Assembly (NCBI RefSeq): GCF_004798865.1
Contig: NW_025336481.1
Coordinates: 33,268,299-33,332,298, forward strand
Source: Varanus komodoensis
Taxonomy: Eukaryota; Chordata; Lepidosauria; Squamata; Varanidae
DNA length: 64,000 nucleotides
Reading direction: 5' to 3'
The notes beneath the pieces were generated by a model that saw only the letters and a list, made by a program, of their open reading frames with translations, did no database searches and was not told the DNA's origin. Every line of letters starts with the position of its first letter. Within the stretch, counting starts at the first letter, position 1. Both the position numbers and the translations under genes were made by a program. This document shows positions 57,506-64,000 of this stretch, piece by piece.

Positions 57506-58910
57506 ACATCCTTGCAACTTCTAATCTTATACTTCATGTAACAAATATTTGTCTCTGAAGTCCCCCTTTTTCAAAGGAATTGAATATTACAATATTGATG
57601 CATGTTCCTATTTCAAAGAGCCATCCTTGCCTTTACGACATCAGCAACCATATATCAGGACCACCCCATTTGCATGTCCAGCAACCCACACATGCTGCAC
57701 TAAGGAAAGCTGGAAATGCTGTCACATTTAATAGACTTGGAGCAAAGGATTAATAACAAATGTCTGTGCATAGATGCAAGTAGTAACCAACACTGGTACC
57801 CCATGCGCATTTCAATGATTAAGCATGTATTTCACTAATGCATTTGTATATAGGGAGCTTCATGAGATGACCCCAGGTTCTAGGATTACTCAGAGAGAGA
57901 GAGAGAGGCCTTCCTATCCCCATTTCTCTGCAGCATGCATAATTTAGACACCTCTATCATGTCTCCTTTTGCTTTCCTTTTTCGAAGATAACCAATCCCA
58001 GTCATTGTAAAGGAACCATTGAATGATCTGTGCGTGGCTTACAGCTTACAGTTTCACAGGTGACCCTAGTCTCATGAAGGCACACTTTGACGTTCCCCAA
58101 AGCCATGATACTCCATCATGCTGAGGCAGCTTTCCATTTCTGGTGATCATTTTTAGCGTAGACCTCAGCAGTGGCAGGATGATCGTGTGAATTTGCCAGT
58201 GCTTGCAGTGTGAAATACTTTCTTCTGTGATCTGCCTTTTAAGGTGTAAGCATTAGAAGATCCATCCACAGAAAGCTGCCTCCCACCTCCCCCATTTGGC
58301 CTCCCCTCTCAATCTTTGGGAAGGATTTCATCCCTTGGAGGTTTGGTTAGGCTGGACTTTAACCCAGTCCTAAACAATACTCTTCCAATGAAGGCTCTCC
58401 TGTCCCTTCCTGCCCAACTGAAAAGCTACAGTTTTTGTTTCAGTTTCTTTTTGCATCAGGTATAAAACAAGATTTAATATTGGCTAAATATGAGCAAAAC
58501 AAATTTGCTTTCACTGAGAAAAAAGAAAACAAAAGCATGACTTTAAATGGTATTAAAGAAAATTGAAGCAGAGCAGTGACTGCAAGTGTGTGAGAGGGTG
58601 TGTGTTTTCTCTACTTATTTGGAAGCTCAGAAAGCTCATTATACAGGAAGGGAGAAATCAGAGTAAGACATTTGCAAAATTAGATTCATGGCATAGGCCT
58701 AGGTCAGATCAGAATCAGCACATGTGCCAAGCAAGCAATACAATGGTTGAATCCAAGCCAGAGTGTGAGAATTAACCTCGGATTCCCTGAGAGGAAAGTT
58801 CTGCCAAGCTGAGGTTGGAGGTCAAATTATGTGAGTGGGAGACAAAGTCGTAGTTTCTGGAGGCCAGGCAAGTTCAGAATCAGGTGCTTCATTTGCAACG
58901 TGAACACAAA
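57506..58910. other. Unassigned DNA
   Basis: A short (GA)n run lies at 57892-57906. No family or exon recognised. Confidence 0.4.
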
Positions 58911-58914
58911 TGAA

Positions 58915-59045
58915 TATTTTATTTATTTACATATATTTAATTTAAGCCAAAGCTCTCTGAACTGGCCAGAAGAATTAAAACCACAGCATTCTAAAGTGCA
59001 ATATCAAAGTTTAAAGGTACAGTATCAAATAAAAATAAAAAGCTC
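58915..59045 (-). mobile_element. Possible L2-like tail, inverse
   Basis: ATTTTATTTATTTACATATA followed by CAAAGCTCTCTGAACTGGCC has the reversed tail-plus-terminal-block order. Weakly preserved. Confidence 0.33.
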
Positions 59046-59800
59046 CTATGTCACCATGTGAGACAAGGAACACAGAGGGTAAGCCAAAGATGGGAAGCGG
59101 GTTCAAGAATGTGTAAGGATGAAGAAACAACTTTCTTGCTTGAATTTCCTTATAATTCTGCAAAGTTCACAGGACCAACTCCTAGAACCATAAAATGTTT
59201 GGAGGGAAGGAAACAAGCCCACATCCTAAAAAGCAGGGGATTGTCTTACTATAGACCTCCAGGAGATTTATTAATCAACCAGACCTCGGACTAGAAACAA
59301 GATGGGTTTTAGAGCTGGAATTCTTCTAATTTCAGAATTCAAATGCTTACCCAAATGAGCAGTAACTGCATTTTCCCAGAAAATATAATGCAGGAAATTG
59401 TGGGTCATTAGCATCTTGCCCCAAATGTGTGTATGAATGTCTGAATGAGTGTGTGATGCATTGCTAATAACTCGTACTTGTGCTTTCAAAATACTTAAAT
59501 TTCACCATAAGTAAGACTAAATGCAAGCAAAGGCTTTTCAGTTCAGAACCTAACTGAAATCCTGTTTAGTCAGATTCATTTGTAAAAGGACCATCCAGTT
59601 TCATTCTGCATAATTTAGGATGCAGCTAATTTGTACTGGGGGAAGCAGACTGCACTCCATTTCCTTCCCAAAACAAGTTCTCTTCAGTGACAGATCCCAA
59701 GTCTGGTGGGAGATAAAAGAACATAGAATGATAGAGTTCTGCTTTTGGGTTCTATGAGCTTCTCTACATGAATTTATTCCAAGACAGAAGCACATTGCTC
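59046..59800. other. Unassigned DNA
   Basis: Chance-length frames only. Confidence 0.4.
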
Positions 59801-59804
59801 ACTG

Positions 59805-59955
59805 TGTAAGAATCTTCCAGCTGATTAAACAGTAGCGTGCAAGAATTTAATCTCCAAAATCATTTTCATTTTATGTATGGTGGCTAGGGGTCTTTTTAAT
59901 TACTAATGTTCCACGGTGAATGTGGTTTAATATTCTTCCTTCATTCAAGGAAGCT
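59805..59955. promoter_or_regulatory. Candidate conserved non-coding block
   Basis: Repeat-free block with TCTTTTTAATTACTAATGTT. Texture only. Confidence 0.18.
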
Positions 59956-60109
59956 CTGATGCTATTTTCTCATGTCTAAACCATCCATGTAGTAAATGTA
60001 CCTCTCAAGCAATATGGAAAGCAGAGTGATGCATTTTTATCTCTGTTTACACTCAAAACCAGACATGTAACTAAGAGTGGTAGTGAATTCCAATTATCTT
60101 CCTGAGTGT

Positions 60110-60300
60110 TTATTTATCTATGCTCCACTTTTAAGCCAAGGAGTTCAAGATTACATGCAGTCTCTTTTTTATCCTCCCAACAACACTATGAGGTAGGTCA
60201 GGCTGGACGATAGTAACTGGCTCAGGGTTACCCAGTGAGCTTCATGGCTATGTGACCATTTGCACTGTGAGCTCCAGACCTTTACCTTATTAGTTGTTCT
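60110..60300 (-). mobile_element. MIR-type SINE, inverse orientation
   Basis: CCCAACAACACTATGAGGTA followed by GGTCAGGCTGG and CTCAGGGTTACCCAGTGAGC is the reversed MIR-type core ('acaaccctatgaggtagg...aaggtcacccagtgagc'). As in the 12.6 kb copy, an L2-like tail-like piece (TATTTATCTATGCTCCACTT) precedes it. Confidence 0.62.
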
Positions 60301-61365
60301 GAAACAGACAACTTATTTAAAGTAGATTGTTTTTGACTAATTGGACCGTGGGATTGTTAAAAGATTGCAGCAGTTTTACTCAGATCGCATTGGAGTATTG
60401 AAAATCATTGAAAATCAGGGTAATTAGTATACATGCAGATAGCTGCATTGATCTGCATACATACGTATGGTTGCATTGCTTGGCCACATCTTTGCATGTC
60501 TGTGGGTTGGGTCCAAAAAGTCTTCTTTTAAGGAAAAACGTTTAAATTAAATGATAAAATCTTAGTCTCTAGGAAATACATTTTGGTGCATTTTTCCAGG
60601 GAATAATAAATCAACATTTTAATTCCACTCATAATATATATGAGTGTATGATATAGACCATGGTTTATTTTCTCTCTCTTGGTTCATCAGTTGTATAATG
60701 CTGTGGGAGAAGAGCTTTGGGGTATTCATTATTCAGATCTCCAGAAGCTTAATGTCTCTTGCAAAATACATTATGCTAAACAAAGTATATGTGTGATAAT
60801 AGTTTGATGCTCAGTGGAGTTCTTTCAGGACTCACATTAGAGCAGCTGCAATTCAAAATGTTATGATTCCCTAGCAATACCATGTTTCCTTTCCTGACTG
60901 GGGAGCTGTGTGGATCATGTCAGAATAATCTAGCATTTCTCTGCCTGAACAATATGTCTGTGAGCCAAACGATGAGGACATTCGCTCCAAAAGAAATGCC
61001 AGCCCTTGAGTCTTGCTTCACTGTGTTTTCAAAGAACCCTGTCATTTGTGATGGTAGCAGAAATACAGTCACTTACCTAACTGCCCTATAGGTGGCCAAA
61101 CAGAACAGCCTGTCTCACCTAAGCTGAAACTACAGACAGGCTGATATGGGTGAAAACAATCCTTTAAGTCATGGTTCCAAACAATTTAAAGCCTAAAAGG
61201 ACTAGTCCAGGCCATGCCTGATTTAGATGTTTACAAGCTCTAACATTATAAAACACGCTGTATTTGTTTGCCATATGCTGCAGCAACCTGCTTCTCCAGA
61301 TAACAGGATTCATGAGAGCAGTTCTTGTGAATTGTAGATTCCCTGATTTAGTCAACTGGTGTAGA
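60301..61365. other. Unassigned DNA
   Basis: A TTGAAAATCATTGAAAATCA doubling lies near 60399-60418. No element or exon recognised. Confidence 0.4.
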
Positions 61366-61369
61366 AAAT

Positions 61370-62640
61370 GGCAAGGTCTGGGCTGGATCCCAGCAGGACA
61401 GCAGGCAAGGAATGATGCCTGTCCAGATCAATCTCATGACTGAGGAAGAAAGGCATGGTAAGTCAGAGGGCTCAACCTAAATGAGAAAGCCAGCCCACCT
61501 AGTCTCTGAACGGAATGGTCAGTTCAATGGGTAAATGTTGCTGGAGACAGACCTTCAGTTCCACTACCAAGGTGGCTATGCCAACTGAACCATTGACTGG
61601 CCATTGTTATATGCCATACTGCCTTTAGGCCAGGTTCTGTGCCAGGTCCTGCCACCCAGTTGGGATCAAGCTGTTTTGTAGCTCTTGGATAGTCACCTGG
61701 GTTTCCAGAGGTGATAATAAAAGTGCCTGGTCAACCGCCTCTTTATCTGATAAGGGAGGATGTCACTATGAAGGCTTCATACAAGGTCCTTTTCCCTTTC
61801 TCTTTTTAGTTCCATTACCCCTTTTTCATGGCAGACACCCTCTTTAAATGGACTCCAAAGGTCTGGGGGCAGAACCACCTAATCCTATATGCTAGGAACC
61901 AATTTAGTGCAAGAAATACCTAGACTAGGTGGAATCATCATGAACATACTGTTCAAAAGGATCTAAAAACCAAGGCCAAAATAAAAGTGGAGGGAAGGTG
62001 CCAGCAGTCCTAAGGGGACCAAGTTTCATTTCTCATATAGCCCAAATGGCAAGGCTCCATGATAATTCCAACTGAGCAGGGTTGGTGTCCTTGGCAAGAC
62101 CCTGCTGAGTAAGCTAAGCTGGTTGGGCCAAAATGATTCTGGACTATTTTATTTATTTATTTATTTATTAAAACATTTTTATGCCGCCCCATTCGCCGAA
62201 GCCTCGGGGCGGCTTACAACAATCTGAGATGCTGGAGCCAGGTAAGCAACTTGCAGGCAGCAGGCCAGGGTTAGCAGGGGCAAGCTGGCCGGACAGACTG
62301 GGTCTAAATTCTGCCACTCCTGTCCTCAGCCATCCCTAAACTATTGTTTAAGCTACACCCCAGAAGTGCTGCAGTCCTCCATCTCTCTAGCAGAGCTGTA
62401 AAGAAAGGAGCCAGACCTGGCTAGGGGTGGTCTATGGACCTTAAGCCCACCTTTTCATCACCCTTGTGTGATTGTGGCCTCATGCCATGCCTCCATGACC
62501 TTGTCTCCTTTATCTATTCCTGGCAAACACAGGCAGAAAGGCTGTCATCATGCAAAGCCCAACTCATGGAGCATCCTGCCAAGACCTGACATCTCTAAAT
62601 GGCAGCCACTGCTATCCCATGGCAGGCTGATTAATAAATT
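61370..62640. other. G+C-richer block of unknown origin, interrupted by an L2-like tail
   Basis: About 1.2 kb differs in texture from its surroundings (richer in G+C, many CCAGG/CCTGG words). An inverted pair, ATGGTCAGTTCAATGG (61515-61530) and CCATTGACTGGCCAT (61590-61604), lies inside. A short minus-strand open stretch (about 61626-61750) reads DKEAVDQALLLSPLETQ. None of this matches a family I can name. A degraded transposable element is the simplest reading. Confidence 0.35.
62150..62225 (-). mobile_element. L2-like LINE tail with intact terminal hairpin
   Basis: A (TTTA)n tract is followed by TTTTTATGCCGCCCCATTCG and CCGAAGCCTCGGGGCGGC. The stem GCCGCCCC (62183-62190) pairs perfectly with GGGGCGGC (62206-62213). 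Perfect pairing and intact CpG sites indicate this is the youngest-looking L2-like copy in the window. Confidence 0.78.
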
Positions 62641-63200
62641 AGTAAGTTCTCCAACAGCAAGGATCTGTCTGATAGGATTAAAAATGACCAGTTTGTCACA
62701 GATTATCAGTCTACTTGTTTTCTGCATGACTTCCATGTGAAAAAACTGTAATTCATGTTTGTCCTTGTTTGGCACACAAGCGATCTCTTTTGGAGATATG
62801 GAGATATATACAACCTTGGGGTCTGAGGATGAAGATGTTAAGAGTAATTGGAATGGGGTGGAAGGAGGTGCTGGGGTTGACAGTATTTGCCACCTTGTAC
62901 TTTGCCAGAACCGAAGGGAGCTAACTATGGAGTAGGAGTGGACAAATCATCCCCTCTCTCTTTCTCTCCCTCTTTCTCTGCATCTGAAAAATGAACATTC
63001 ACATTTTATTTTATGATATAGCTTTCCTTAAGATGCAAATCTTTGTAAGTGGCTTTCCATAATATACAAATCATTCGATGCAACTGCCTATAATATGTGC
63101 ATTCTGTATGCAGGTTTTGTGCTGCAAACTGTATCACATCCAGCAAAGTGCTCAGACTCAAGGGGAACCGTGTTACAACTTGCCTATTAGTCCAAGGAGT
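62641..63200. other. Unassigned DNA with a pyrimidine tract
   Basis: CCCTCTCTCTTTCTCTCCCT extends over about 62953-62982. The rest is AT-rich; some TGCAAATCTTTGTAAGTGG words around 63030-63140 weakly recall the periodic repeat family. Confidence 0.4.
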
Positions 63201-63204
63201 GTAA

Positions 63205-63440
63205 ATTAGGTCAGTTCACTTAAAATGTGGAGCAAATAACATTCTTCTCCAGCCTTATTATGGGGCCATGCGGAAGTGCAACTGACAAAGATATTATTAA
63301 CAAAATTAGTGAGAGGGAATTAGCAGCTATTGAGAGCAGTTACAATAAACATGTGCCTCCGTAACACAAACCTACATCACTGCTGTGCTAAAATTTCTTC
63401 TGCATTTCTTTATGCCACCCACATTCAAATTCATAGAAAA
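63205..63440. promoter_or_regulatory. Candidate conserved non-coding block
   Basis: Repeat-free block containing AGGGAATTAGCAGCTATTGA and AACAAAATTAGTGAGAGG. Together with 13.8-14.15 kb and 45.24-45.42 kb it is among the more enhancer-like segments by eye. Inference only. Confidence 0.25.
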
Positions 63441-64000
63441 TAAACTGCTTTCAAAAATGTTCAAAGGAAAAGAAAAATTCAGTGAAATTCTCAAGGGTCA
63501 TGGGGGTGTTGTGCTTATCTTAGGTACAAAGTTGTGGAGGAATGCATGATTATCCTGACTTGTATTGTGCAGTCCTCTTTCCAGAAGCCCGTAGCCTTTC
63601 TCCCTTCCCACTCCTCAATTAAAACCCAGAGGAAAACCTCAAGATGGAACTCCCCCGCTGTCAGGTTCCCTTGTCCCTGAGATAAGGAAACATGGGTAGC
63701 TGGAAACACTGCAAAATGATGGAGAAGTACAAAAAAGATACACACCTCATGATGGTTTATGGTGAATTGATTATAAATAGGTGGTTTTATGATAAACTTA
63801 AAAATACAATGAAAAGGAAAGAAAATTGTAAATTCTGCAGAAAAAAATCAACAAAAAATCAAAGTTTGACAGGGGAAGACAACATTTGGGAAACTGGAAG
63901 GCAGATGTTGGTACTATGCCAGCACACAGCATTTATTGGTGATGAAAAATACTTTGGAATTTGGAAGAATTAATTGCCAGCAACAACAACAAAAATGGCG
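63441..64000. other. Unassigned DNA to window end
   Basis: AT-rich, with a chance-length 93-codon frame (63692-63973). The end, CCAGCAACAACAACAAAAAT, resembles an (AAC)n retroposon tail, but too little sequence remains to call it. Confidence 0.35.

Noticed and set aside
57096-57509. 137-codon minus-strand frame
   Set aside because: Leu/Ser/Pro-rich text complementary to purine-rich DNA, with no recognised domain. Strand bias explains the openness.
1-64000. tRNA, rRNA, spliceosomal RNA, CRISPR or bacterial-type gene clusters
   Set aside because: Looked for by eye on both strands. No cloverleaf, conserved RNA blocks or regular spacer-repeat arrays were seen.

Overview
This window reads as non-coding vertebrate nuclear DNA from a squamate reptile (lizard or snake). 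The call rests on the mix of interspersed repeats: a BovB/RTE LINE, CR1 and L2-like LINE 3' ends, old MIR-type SINE copies, and palindromic hAT-type miniature elements carrying the 'TTGGACTACAACT' signature. BovB beside CR1, L2 and these hAT hairpins is typical of squamates. The rest is A+T-rich, with microsatellites and one 100-N assembly gap. The species and the neighbouring genes cannot be told from the sequence.

I find no protein-coding gene that I can support. The longest open frame not crossing the gap is 144 codons. With a stop roughly every 18 codons, a hand estimate expects one or two frames of that length by chance in 64 kb, so the open frames are treated as background unless they match a known element. 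The frames that do match are pieces of LINE reverse transcriptase or LINE C-termini: L2-like at 23.7, 31.3 and 37.0 kb, CR1 at 21.2-21.5 kb and BovB at 49.1-49.3 kb. A short stretch with a CWLC motif at 6.4-6.6 kb may be a fossil retroviral env fragment, but this is weak. No tRNA, rRNA, snRNA, CRISPR array or operon-like structure was seen.

Layout. 0-5 kb: AT-rich DNA, the TC/CA microsatellite with the gap, one hAT hairpin, a copy of a TGCA-rich periodic repeat, and a 379-bp hAT element with 8-bp target duplications. 5-10 kb: mostly unassigned, with the possible env fossil. 10-13.3 kb: L2-like 3' ends, CR1 scraps and a MIR-type SINE. 13.7-20.7 kb: several repeat-poor blocks that look like conserved non-coding DNA, plus L2-like, hAT and inverted-repeat elements. 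21-24.4 kb: a CR1 abutting an L2-like tail, a hAT hairpin, and two L2-like pieces in opposite orientation. 24.6-43 kb: pentanucleotide and CA/GA microsatellites, a BovB-like scrap, L2-like and CR1-like pieces. 43.6-44.2 kb: a possible LTR fossil. 45-51 kb: a repeat-poor block, L2-like tails, BovB and a second periodic-repeat copy. 52.9-53.4 kb: a G+C-richer patch. 55-64 kb: a third periodic-repeat copy, L2-like tails, a MIR-type copy, an unassigned G+C-richer block with a well-preserved L2-like tail inside, and a final repeat-poor block.

The likeliest setting is an intron of a large gene or an intergenic desert. If anything here is functional, the best candidates are the repeat-poor, homeodomain-site-rich blocks, which need a cross-species alignment. 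I did not find a previously undescribed system.
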